DNA from: Pseudophaeobacter sp965641885
GTDB taxonomy: Bacteria; Pseudomonadota; Alphaproteobacteria; Rhodobacterales; Rhodobacteraceae
Direction: 5' to 3'
NCBI GenBank assembly: GCA_965641885.1
Contig: OZ282574.1
Span: forward strand, 4,588,001 to 4,652,000
DNA length: 64,000 nt
Shown here: positions 42,414 to 49,779 of the stretch, piece after piece
Position numbering within the stretch: the first letter of the stretch is position 1
Layout of the letters: every line of letters starts with the position of its first letter
Notes under the pieces: model-generated
What the model was told of the DNA's origin: nothing
Database searches by the model: none
What the model saw: the letters and a program-made list of their open reading frames with translations, nothing else
Translations under genes and position numbers: made by a program

Positions 42414-42599
42414 TCAGACGAGATCGGGGCAGTGCTCGGGATGGAAGGCGGTATGCACCACCTGGCGGATCATCAGGGGCGCGCTGAACCCACGGGTTCG
42501 CAAATTGATCGAGGCGCGGCTTTCGGATTGGGACAGGCCTTTGCGTCTGCATTCAAAGGCCATCTTCAACAGGCAGGTATGCTCGAACTCGCTAAACAT
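42414..42599 (-). CDS. Small unrecognised protein on the opposite strand of the operon
   Basis: 61 residues, not recognised. It lies antisense in the 312-base gap between the ligase gene and livG. A near-perfect AAGGAG sits 8 bases before the ATG at 42599, and the third codon positions are GC-rich as in real genes here. The sequence has basic and hydrophobic stretches (CLLKMAFECRRKGLSQSESR) but no membrane helix. It could be a small regulator of the operon or just a leftover. It is not a shadow: the plus-strand frame over it lacks a ribosome site and coding bias. Confidence 0.55.
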   Translation of the reverse strand: MFSEFEHTCLLKMAFECRRKGLSQSESRASINLRTRGFSAPLMIRQVVHTAFHPEHCPDLV

Positions 42600-42687
42600 T
42601 GCAGGGATCTCCTTGCTACTCAACTTTACCAAGTGTCACACAAAGATCTTAATTCTTTAATGTGGCGGAATAATGGAGACGTCAGTC

Positions 42688-43506
42688 ATGCTTGACCAAT
42701 CCGATAGCTATGTCACCGAAGATGGTCGCACCATTGGCGGCGTGGTGATGGAAATGAAGAACATCACCCTGCGGTTTGGTGGCGTGGTGGCGATCGAGAA
42801 TATCTCCTTTGATATTCGCGAAGGCGAGATTCGTGCGATCATCGGCCCTAACGGCGCCGGAAAATCCTCGATGCTCAACGTCATTTCGGGCTTTTACGTG
42901 CCACAAGAAGGCACGGTAGAGTTCCACGGCAAACCCCGCCCTCAGATGCGCCCCTATGAGGTGGCACAGCAGGGCATCGCGCGGACCTTCCAGAACATCG
43001 CCCTGTTTGAGGGGATGAGCGTTCTGGACAACGTGATGACCGGGCGCCTCAACCACATGAAAACGGGCCTGTTTCAGCAGGCTCTGTGGAAGGGGAAGGC
43101 CGAGAAGGAAGAAACCGCCAATCGCGAAGTGGCTGAGAAAGTGATCGACTTTCTCGAGATCCAGCACATCCGCAAAACCCCGGTGGGACGCCTGCCTTAT
43201 GGTTTGAAAAAGCGGGTTGAGCTGGCACGCGCTCTGGCGGCCGAGCCTAAGCTCTTGCTGCTGGATGAGCCAATGGCGGGTATGAACGTCGAGGAAAAAG
43301 AGGACATGTCCCGCTTTATCCTCGATGTGAACGACGAATTTGGCACCACCATCGCCCTGATCGAACACGATATGGGCGTTGTCATGGACCTGAGCGACCG
43401 CGTGGTGGTGATGGATTACGGCAAGAAAATTGGCGATGGCACACCGGATGAAGTGCGCAACAACCAAGCTGTGATCGACGCCTACCTGGGTGTTGCACAT
43501 GACTAA
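42688..43506 (+). CDS. livG: Branched-chain-type ABC transporter ATPase
   Basis: 272 residues. Walker A GPNGAGKSS, the Q-loop in GIARTFQNIALFEGMSVLDNV, signature-region LPYGLKKRVELARAL (the canonical LSYGQQ replaced by LPYGLKK), Walker B LLLLDEPMAGMN and switch histidine in LIEHDM. It is the LivG/UrtD class of the hydrophobic amino-acid importers. ATG 42688 is used with GGAGA upstream; 42673 is in frame. The degenerate signature is common in this particular subgroup. Partners livH and livM follow. Confidence 0.9.
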   Translation: MLDQSDSYVTEDGRTIGGVVMEMKNITLRFGGVVAIENISFDIREGEIRAIIGPNGAGKSSMLNVISGFYVPQEGTVEFHGKPRPQMRPYEVAQQGIARTFQNIALFEGMSVLDNVMTGRLNHMKTGLFQQALWKGKAEKEETANREVAEKVIDFLEIQHIRKTPVGRLPYGLKKRVELARALAAEPKLLLLDEPMAGMNVEEKEDMSRFILDVNDEFGTTIALIEHDMGVVMDLSDRVVVMDYGKKIGDGTPDEVRNNQAVIDAYLGVAHD

Positions 43507-43535
43507 AGTTCTGACAGATATGAGGAGAGTGACTG

Positions 43536-44531
43536 ATGTCTGACCAGTTTCTTTTTGCAACCGAAGTCTTCTTCAACGGGCTCATGGCCGGGGTGCTTTA
43601 TGCGCTCGTGGCGCTGGGTTTCGTACTGATCTACAAGGCCTCTGGTATTTTCAACTACGCCCAGGGCGTTATGGCGCTGTTTGCGGCCATGACCCTGGTG
43701 GGCATCATGGAGGGGCAGGTGCCCTTCAGCCATATCATCAATGCGATGTTTGGCACCGAGGTGCATCATTTTGGCTGGCATGTGCCGGCGCTGCTGGCGA
43801 TCCTTCTGACCGTGGGGGTCATGGTGATCTTTGCCTGGCTGGTGCAGCGTATCGTGATGCGCCATCTGGTGGGACAAGAGCCGATCATCCTGTTCATGGC
43901 GACCATTGGTCTGGCCTATTTTCTCGAAGGTTTCTCGGACCTGATGTGGGGCTCTGAGATCAAGACGCTGGACGTGGGCCTGCCCCAGGGTGGCTCCTTC
44001 TGGATCGAAGACATGACCGCGAGCCTTGGCACGGATAATTTCTACGGATTCTTCATCGACAATCTCGATATCGTTGCCACCGTGATTGCCGCCTTGCTGG
44101 TGACGGGTCTGGTGCTGTTTGCCCAGTATACCAAACAGGGCCGCGCCATGCGGGCTGTGGCGGATGATCATCAGGCAGCTCTGTCGGTTGGCATCTCGCT
44201 GAACTTTATCTGGGTGCTGGTCTGGTCGGTTGCGGGCTTTGTTGCTCTGGTTGCCGGGATCGTCTGGGGCACAAAATCGGGCGTGCAGTTCTCACTGTCG
44301 CTGATCGCTCTCAAGGCGCTGCCGGTTCTGATGCTGGGTGGCTTTACCTCGATCCCCGGCGCCATTGTGGGCGGCCTGATCATCGGTGTCGGCGAGAAGA
44401 TGTTTGAATTTGCCATCGGCCCTATGGTGGGCGGCGCCACCGAGAACTGGTTCGCCTATGTGCTGGCGCTGCTCTTCCTGGTGTTCAGACCGCAGGGTCT
44501 GTTTGGCGAGAAGATCATCGAAAGGGTCTGA
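43536..44531 (+). CDS. livH: Branched-chain-type ABC permease LivH
   Basis: 331 residues with about eight membrane segments. The N-terminal block FNGLMAGVLYALVALGFVLIYKA (about 10-32) and the EAA-type loop KQGRAMRAVADDHQAALSVGI (about 192-212) are those of LivH/UrtB-like permeases. GAGGAG lies before the ATG. It is the first of two permeases; the second (livM) follows after a small membrane-protein gene. A hydrophilic insert near residues 145-165 (WGSEIKTLDVGLPQGGSFWI) is longer than in E. coli LivH. The name reflects the family; the substrate is not branched-chain amino acids with any certainty. Confidence 0.9.
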   Translation: MSDQFLFATEVFFNGLMAGVLYALVALGFVLIYKASGIFNYAQGVMALFAAMTLVGIMEGQVPFSHIINAMFGTEVHHFGWHVPALLAILLTVGVMVIFAWLVQRIVMRHLVGQEPIILFMATIGLAYFLEGFSDLMWGSEIKTLDVGLPQGGSFWIEDMTASLGTDNFYGFFIDNLDIVATVIAALLVTGLVLFAQYTKQGRAMRAVADDHQAALSVGISLNFIWVLVWSVAGFVALVAGIVWGTKSGVQFSLSLIALKALPVLMLGGFTSIPGAIVGGLIIGVGEKMFEFAIGPMVGGATENWFAYVLALLFLVFRPQGLFGEKIIERV

Positions 44532-44547
44532 CCCCCTGACAAAGACC

Positions 44548-44577
44548 GCGCCCCTGCACAAATTTGGATGGGGGCGC
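44548..44577 (+). promoter_or_regulatory. Hairpin between livH and the small membrane-protein gene
   Basis: GCGCCCC (44548-44554) pairs with GGGGCGC (44571-44577) around a 16-base loop. No T run follows, so it is more likely an mRNA-stabilising or processing structure than a terminator. Confidence 0.5.
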
Positions 44578-44635
44578 AGCAAGAGACCCCGCAGCCCGCG
44601 CCACCCTGGCGCATCACCAAAGGAGACTATGCCAG

Positions 44636-44890
44636 ATGAAACTCGTCGCTATCATCAACGTGATTGCCTGGTCCGGCTTCTGGGCCTTTGGATACCTGGC
44701 CCTCAGCGCCAAAGGTTTTTCTGAGGCGCAGGTCGTGACAGCCTCTTTGCTGGCAGCCACGGGTCTCTTTACCGGCATCATCGCCTATCTGCGCCTGGCC
44801 CAGTCGGCCGAGCTGAGCGGGTATGCGCGAAAATCTAATCAAATGAGCGCAGTGGACCGTAACCGCGCGCAGCAACAGGGGAGCATCTAA
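44636..44890 (+). CDS. Small two-helix membrane protein inside the ABC operon
   Basis: 84 residues, not assigned. Two hydrophobic segments (IINVIAWSGFWAFGYLAL, about 5-22; VVTASLLAATGLFTGIIAYL, about 33-52) are followed by a polar tail. AAAGGAG precedes the ATG at 44636; the gene starts in a gap of 104 bases after livH and ends 2 bases before livM, so it is tightly fitted into the operon. Its place between the two permease genes suggests an accessory part of this transporter. No similar gene is part of the E. coli liv system. Confidence 0.75.
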   Translation: MKLVAIINVIAWSGFWAFGYLALSAKGFSEAQVVTASLLAATGLFTGIIAYLRLAQSAELSGYARKSNQMSAVDRNRAQQQGSI

Positions 44891-44892
44891 GC

Positions 44893-45969
44893 ATGTTCTA
44901 TCGCGAAGCCGGGGACTTTAAAGTTTCCTATGAAGAGGACAGCCAGACCTTTCCGATCAAGTTCGATCGGTATCGGTACTACATGGTGCTGGCCTTCGCC
45001 TTTCTGGTCATTCCTTTCACCATCAATGACTACTGGGCCAATGCCATCCTGCTGCCCTTTCTGATCTACTCAATCGCAGCAATCGGGCTCAATATTCTGG
45101 TTGGCTATTGCGGCCAGGTGAGCCTTGGCACCGGTGGTTTCATGGCGGTGGGGGCCTATGCCTGCTACAAGCTGATGACCGCCTTCCCCGAAGTGAGCAT
45201 GTTCGTTCATGTTCTGCTGGCGGGCGGCATTACCGGGGTGGTCTGCGTGATCTTTGGCTTGCCCAGCCTGCGGATCAAGGGGTTCTATCTCGCGGTGGCA
45301 ACGCTGGCGGCACAGTTCTTTCTGGTCTGGTTGTTCAACCGGGTGCCGTGGTTTTACAACTACTCCGCTTCGGGTCAGATCAACGCACCCGAGCGGGACG
45401 TGTTTGGCATTGTCATCACCGGCCCCAATGCTCCGGCTTGGGCGACCTATCTGTTCTGCCTGATTTTCCTCGCCTTTTGCGCGCTGGTTGCCCGCAACCT
45501 GACCCGCGGCACCATTGGCCGCAGCTGGATGGCGATCCGCGATATGGATATCGCCGCTGAAATCATCGGGGTGAACCCGCTGAAAGCCAAACTGACCGCC
45601 TTTGCGGTATCTGGCTTCTTTATCGGTGTGTCAGGTGCTTTGTTCTTTGCCATCTACCTGGGCGCAGTTGAGGTGGGTGAAGCCTTTGGCATCACCAAAT
45701 CTTTCCTGGTCCTGTTCATGGTGATCATTGGCGGGTTGGGATCCATCTTTGGCTCCTTCGCCGGTGCCGCCTTCCTGGTGCTTTTGCCAGTGGTTCTAAA
45801 GGTTGTCGGCGTTGATGTGCTGGGATGGCCCACAGATATTGTGGCGCATTTCCAGCTGGTGATCGTGGGCGGGCTGATCGTAGTGTTCCTGATCGTAGAG
45901 CCGCATGGGCTGGCACAGCTCTGGCGCGTTACCAAAGAAAAACTGAGACTATGGCCCTTCCCGCACTAG
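44893..45969 (+). CDS. livM: Branched-chain-type ABC permease LivM
   Basis: 358 residues. A 30-residue cytoplasmic N-terminus leads to about nine membrane segments; family blocks are LGLNILVGYCGQVSLG (about 65-80), FYLAVATLAAQF and the coupling loop RSWMAIRDMDIAAEIIGVNPLKAKL (about 210-234). It would pair with LivH in the membrane. Start ATG 44893 follows the small gene by 2 bases. The same family includes urea and short-chain amide importers, so the substrate remains open. Confidence 0.92.
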   Translation: MFYREAGDFKVSYEEDSQTFPIKFDRYRYYMVLAFAFLVIPFTINDYWANAILLPFLIYSIAAIGLNILVGYCGQVSLGTGGFMAVGAYACYKLMTAFPEVSMFVHVLLAGGITGVVCVIFGLPSLRIKGFYLAVATLAAQFFLVWLFNRVPWFYNYSASGQINAPERDVFGIVITGPNAPAWATYLFCLIFLAFCALVARNLTRGTIGRSWMAIRDMDIAAEIIGVNPLKAKLTAFAVSGFFIGVSGALFFAIYLGAVEVGEAFGITKSFLVLFMVIIGGLGSIFGSFAGAAFLVLLPVVLKVVGVDVLGWPTDIVAHFQLVIVGGLIVVFLIVEPHGLAQLWRVTKEKLRLWPFPH

Positions 45970-46064
45970 GCGGTGAGGGTCCAGAACGACGGCGGTGATA
46001 AGAGCAATACCCAAGCGCCGCCTATGAGACGACTATCGGATAAGACCAAGGGAGGAATAACCCG

Positions 46065-47348
46065 ATGAAACTGAAATTGACTACTCTGGCGCTGGGCGCC
46101 GTGATGGCCGCGGGCCCGGTAATGGCGGACCTGGTGTTCCCATCGCTGAGCTATCGTACTGGACCATATGCTGCTGGCGGTATCCCGTTTGCGGATGGCT
46201 ATGCTGACTATTTCACCCTCGTAAACGAGCGTGATGGCGGCATCGGCGGCGTGATGACCAAGCTGCTCGAATGCGAAACCGGCTATAACACTGAAAAAGG
46301 TGTGGAATGCTACGAATCCACCAAAGGCGAAGGCGCCCTGGTGTATCAACCGCTCTCCACCGGTATTACCTATCAGCTGATCCCCAAAACGGCTGCCGAC
46401 GGCATCCCGCTCCACACCATGGGCTATGGCCGGACCTCGGCTGCCAATGGCGACGTCTTTGGTAACGTGTTCAACTATCCTGCAAACTACTGGGATGGTG
46501 CGTCGGGTATCATCAACTACCTGCTGGACGAAAACGGTGGCGACCTCAAAGGCAAGAAGATCGCTCTGGTCTTCCACAACTCTGCCTACGGTAAAGAGCC
46601 CATCCGCACCCTGGAAGATCTGTCCGCCAAGCACGGTTTTGAGCTGACCACCCTGCCTGTTGACCACCCTGGTCAGGAGCAGAAATCCCAGTGGCTGCAA
46701 ATTCGCCGCGAGCGTCCTGACTTTGTCATGATGTGGGGCTGGGGCGTGATGAACCAGGTTGCTATTCAGGAAGCTGCAAACATCCGTTTCCCAATGGAAA
46801 ACTTCATTGGTGTCTGGTGGTCCGGTGCCGAGCATGACGTTCTGTCCGCCGGTGCGGCTGCAGACGGCTACAAGGCTGTGACCTTCCACAACGTTGGCCG
46901 TGACTTCCCGGTATTTGACGACATTCAGAAATATGTTGTTGATGCAGGCAAAGCCGCCGGTGCTGGCGACCAGGTCGGCAACGTCTTGTATAACCGTGGC
47001 ATGTACGCGGCGATGCTGGCTGTTGAAGCGGCCAAGACCGCGCAGGAAATCCACGGCACAGCCGACATCACCCCTGCGATGATGCGCGACGGTATGGAAG
47101 CCCTGGAAATGCCCGAAGCCCGTATGTCCTCGCTTGGCATGCCTAACTTTGGTCCTTCCTTCAACGTGTCTTGTGAAAACCACGGTGGCCCTGGCCTCGT
47201 TGGTGTGACCCAGTGGAACGCCGAGTCCAAAACCTGGAGCCTGATTGCAGACTTCCAGAAAACGGACGCCGATGTGATCAAACCGCTGATCGACGCCGAC
47301 TCTGCGTCTTATGCTGCGGAAAACAACATCGAATCCCAGTGTAAGTAA
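46065..47348 (+). CDS. Periplasmic substrate-binding protein of the LivJ-type ABC importer
   Basis: 427 residues with a signal peptide (1-21, ending VMA). The mature protein is a two-lobed periplasmic-binding-protein type I fold: SYRTGPYAAGGIPFADGYAD near 29-48 and a conserved cysteine pair (C87/C98 region: LLECETGYNTEKGVEC). Trp/Tyr-rich stretches (WGWGVMNQ, GVWWSGAEHD) are distinctive and unlike LivJ, so the ligand is probably aromatic or acyl-like rather than a branched-chain amino acid (inference). A very stable hairpin follows the gene before livF. Confidence 0.88.
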   Translation: MKLKLTTLALGAVMAAGPVMADLVFPSLSYRTGPYAAGGIPFADGYADYFTLVNERDGGIGGVMTKLLECETGYNTEKGVECYESTKGEGALVYQPLSTGITYQLIPKTAADGIPLHTMGYGRTSAANGDVFGNVFNYPANYWDGASGIINYLLDENGGDLKGKKIALVFHNSAYGKEPIRTLEDLSAKHGFELTTLPVDHPGQEQKSQWLQIRRERPDFVMMWGWGVMNQVAIQEAANIRFPMENFIGVWWSGAEHDVLSAGAAADGYKAVTFHNVGRDFPVFDDIQKYVVDAGKAAGAGDQVGNVLYNRGMYAAMLAVEAAKTAQEIHGTADITPAMMRDGMEALEMPEARMSSLGMPNFGPSFNVSCENHGGPGLVGVTQWNAESKTWSLIADFQKTDADVIKPLIDADSASYAAENNIESQCK

Positions 47349-47393
47349 GCACTTTTTCCGATCCTGCAGTTTTGTGGGGTCGGGCCTTAATCC

Positions 47394-47417
47394 GGCGCGG
47401 CGGCTTGCTGCCGCGCC
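47394..47417 (+). promoter_or_regulatory. Strong intergenic hairpin after the binding-protein gene
   Basis: GGCGCGGC and GCCGCGCC (47394-47401 / 47410-47417) form a perfect 8-bp stem. There is no T tract. Such structures after binding-protein genes protect the upstream mRNA so that the binding protein is made in excess over the membrane parts; that role is inferred. Confidence 0.65.
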
Positions 47418-47477
47418 ACCCCGAACAGACCGGGCCGCGCCGTTAAAGCGCCCTGAACCGCATGAGGACAAGCTTTG

Positions 47478-48314
47478 ATGCTGGATGCAGCCAACACCAC
47501 TGATGTGCAGGCCGAGACCCTGCTTGAGGTCAACAATATCGAGGTGATCTACAATCACGTGATCCTGGTGCTGAAGGGCGTCAGCCTCAATGTTCCCAAA
47601 GGGGGCATCACGGCCCTGCTGGGCGGCAACGGAGCCGGTAAGACCACCACGCTAAAGGCGATCTCCAACCTGCTGCGCTCGGAGCGCGGCGAGGTGACCA
47701 AGGGATCTGTGAAATACCGTGGCAAGGATGTACATGACGCGGATCCTGCTGATCTGGTGCGCAATGGCGTGATCCAGGTGATGGAGGGTCGGCATTGCTT
47801 TGAGCACCTGACCGTGGAAGAAAACCTGCTGACCGGCGCCTATACCCGCTCGGACAGCAAGGCCGATATTCAAAGAGACCTTGAGCTGGTCTACACTTAT
47901 TTCCCCCGCCTGAAAGAACGCCGCAAAAGCCAGGCGGGCTATACCTCTGGTGGGGAACAGCAGATGGTCGCCATGGGACGCGCTTTGATGAGCCGCCCGG
48001 AAACCATTTTGCTGGATGAGCCTTCAATGGGGTTGGCACCCCAGCTGGTTGAGCAGATCTTTGAGATCGTGAAATCGATCAATGAAAAAGAGGGCGTGAC
48101 CTTCCTTTTGGCTGAACAGAACACCAATGTGGCGCTGCGCTATGCCCACTATGGTTATATTCTGGAATCTGGCCGGGTTGTGATGGATGGCCCCGCAGCT
48201 GAGTTGCGCGAAAACCCTGATGTTAAAGAATTTTACCTTGGCATGTCAGACGAGGGGCGCAAAAGCTTCCGTGATGTGCGCTCGTATCGCCGCCGTAAAC
48301 GGTGGTTGAGCTAA
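47478..48314 (+). CDS. livF: Branched-chain-type ABC transporter ATPase LivF
   Basis: 278 residues. Walker A is GGNGAGKTT (55-63), Q-loop/arginine region VIQVMEGRHCFEHLTVEENL, signature YTSGGEQQMVAMGRAL, Walker B ILLDEPSMGLAP and switch region FLLAEQNTNVALR. The C-terminal tail after residue 255 is strongly basic (RSYRRRKRW). It is the second ATPase of the importer (with LivG) and follows the binding protein by about 130 bases that hold the hairpin. 18 bases separate it from the PaaK-like gene. Confidence 0.92.
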   Translation: MLDAANTTDVQAETLLEVNNIEVIYNHVILVLKGVSLNVPKGGITALLGGNGAGKTTTLKAISNLLRSERGEVTKGSVKYRGKDVHDADPADLVRNGVIQVMEGRHCFEHLTVEENLLTGAYTRSDSKADIQRDLELVYTYFPRLKERRKSQAGYTSGGEQQMVAMGRALMSRPETILLDEPSMGLAPQLVEQIFEIVKSINEKEGVTFLLAEQNTNVALRYAHYGYILESGRVVMDGPAAELRENPDVKEFYLGMSDEGRKSFRDVRSYRRRKRWLS

Positions 48315-48332
48315 GGGAGTGATGGTGAGCAT

Positions 48333-49550
48333 ATGACCTATTTTGATACCCTTGAGACGCGCTCCGACGACCAGCGTGCCAGCGATCTCGCCGCAGCTTT
48401 GCCAGCGCAGATTGCCCTGGCCCAAAGCGCTGCGGGCTACGCCGGCAGCCTGGCCGGGGTTGAGGCAAGCGCCATTACCTCGGCAGCAGCCCTAAGCGCC
48501 CTGCCGGTGTTGCGTAAATCTGACCTCAGCAAAGCGCAGGGCGGCAATGCGCCTTTTGGTGGTTTTACGGTGAAACCCGCCTCTGGCTTTGCCCATGTCT
48601 TTCAGTCCCCCGGCCCGATCTATGAACCCGGTGGTGTTGATCATGACTGGTGGCGCATGGGGCGGTTTTTGCACGCGGTTGGCATTGGCCAGGGGGATGT
48701 GGTTCAAAACTGCTTTGGCTACCACCTGACGCCCGCTGGCATGATCTTTGAAAACGGTGCCCGTGCCGTGGGGGCCGCTGTGTTGCCTGCTGGGACTGGT
48801 CAGACCGAACTTCAGGTGACTGCCGCGCGCGATGTTGGCGCCACGGCCTATGCCGGGACACCCGACTATCTAAAGGTCATTTTGGATAAGGCCGACAGCA
48901 TGGGGATCACCCTTGGCTTTACCAAAGCGGCTGTTGGTGGCGGGGCGCTGTTTCCGTCGCTGCGTCAGGAGTATGCGGATCGCGGCATCACCTGCCTGCA
49001 AAGCTATGCCACGGCGGATCTGGGCAATATTGCCTATGAGAGCGCCGCGATGGAGGGCATGATCGTCGATGAGAAGGTCATCGTCGAGATCGTCACGCCC
49101 GGCACCGGCACGCCAGTTGCCCCCGGAGAAGTGGGCGAGGTCGTGGTGACCACGCTGAACCCGGACTACCCCCTTGTTCGGTTTGCCACCGGGGATCTTT
49201 CGGCGATGCTGCCGGGGGTCTCTCCCTGTGGCCGTACCAATATGCGGATCAAAGGCTGGATGGGTCGGGCGGATCAGACCACCAAGATCAAAGGCATGTT
49301 TGTCCGCCCCGAGCAGGTTGCCACGCTGGTTGAAAAACATCATGAGATCGTCAAGGCCCGCGTTATCGCGGCGCGCGACGGCGAAATGGACACCATGACC
49401 GTTCAGATCGAAGCCACGTCTGGCGATGAGATCAGTTTTGGCAAATCGGTGATCGAAGTTCTCAAGCTCAAGGGCCGCATCGAAGTGGTCGCGCCTGGCA
49501 CCCTGCCCAAAGACGGCCTGGTGATCGAAGACCAGCGCAGCTACGACTAA
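48333..49550 (+). CDS. PaaK-like (phenylacetate-CoA ligase family) protein with an altered ATP loop
   Basis: 405 residues of the phenylacetate-CoA ligase family (about 430). The family core is present: LPVLRKSDL (58-66), YATADLGNIAYES (around 226), RFATGDLSAML and GWMGRADQTTKIKGMFVRPE (305-325 region). The P-loop that usually reads SSGTTGxP is replaced by FQSPGPIYEPG (about 90-100), removing the Thr/Gly phosphate-binding residues. The protein may use a different mode of ATP binding, or be a non-catalytic partner of the upstream ligase. Last gene of the operon; a terminator follows. Confidence 0.85.
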   Translation: MTYFDTLETRSDDQRASDLAAALPAQIALAQSAAGYAGSLAGVEASAITSAAALSALPVLRKSDLSKAQGGNAPFGGFTVKPASGFAHVFQSPGPIYEPGGVDHDWWRMGRFLHAVGIGQGDVVQNCFGYHLTPAGMIFENGARAVGAAVLPAGTGQTELQVTAARDVGATAYAGTPDYLKVILDKADSMGITLGFTKAAVGGGALFPSLRQEYADRGITCLQSYATADLGNIAYESAAMEGMIVDEKVIVEIVTPGTGTPVAPGEVGEVVVTTLNPDYPLVRFATGDLSAMLPGVSPCGRTNMRIKGWMGRADQTTKIKGMFVRPEQVATLVEKHHEIVKARVIAARDGEMDTMTVQIEATSGDEISFGKSVIEVLKLKGRIEVVAPGTLPKDGLVIEDQRSYD

Positions 49551-49620
49551 ACACCTTGCGCCGCGCTCGCTACTGCGCGGGCCGCTGAAATCCTCGCACC
49601 CTTTGTTGGTGTTATCTCTC

Positions 49621-49658
49621 CCCCCGGGATGCCTTTTGGCTCTCGGGGGTTTCTTTTT
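49621..49658 (+). terminator. Terminator of the ligase/ABC operon
   Basis: CCCCCG (49621-49626) pairs with CGGGGG (49644-49649), with an inner GCC/GGC stem, followed by TTTCTTTTT. It is about 70 bases after the stop of the PaaK-like gene. Confidence 0.88.
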
Positions 49659-49703
49659 GGCAAAGGAGCTGCGTCAAACGGGGCGGCTATCGTGGCTGTG
49701 ACA

Positions 49704-49725
49704 GGTTTCACACCGGTTTCACACT
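49704..49725. repeat. 11-bp tandem repeat upstream of fbpB
   Basis: GGTTTCACACC (49704-49714) is followed directly by GGTTTCACACT (49715-49725), 10 of 11 bases the same. The period equals one helical turn. It lies 55-76 bases before the permease start and could be an operator. Confidence 0.7.
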
Positions 49726-49779
49726 GGAGTTTCCGACCAAAATGATCGCATAAGGGGGAAACAGCCAAGAGCCGGACGG

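Noticed and set aside
45966..47558. 530-codon minus-strand open frame opposite the binding-protein gene
   Set aside because: It spans two intergenic regions, has His/Val-rich shadow composition, and the plus-strand genes are clear.
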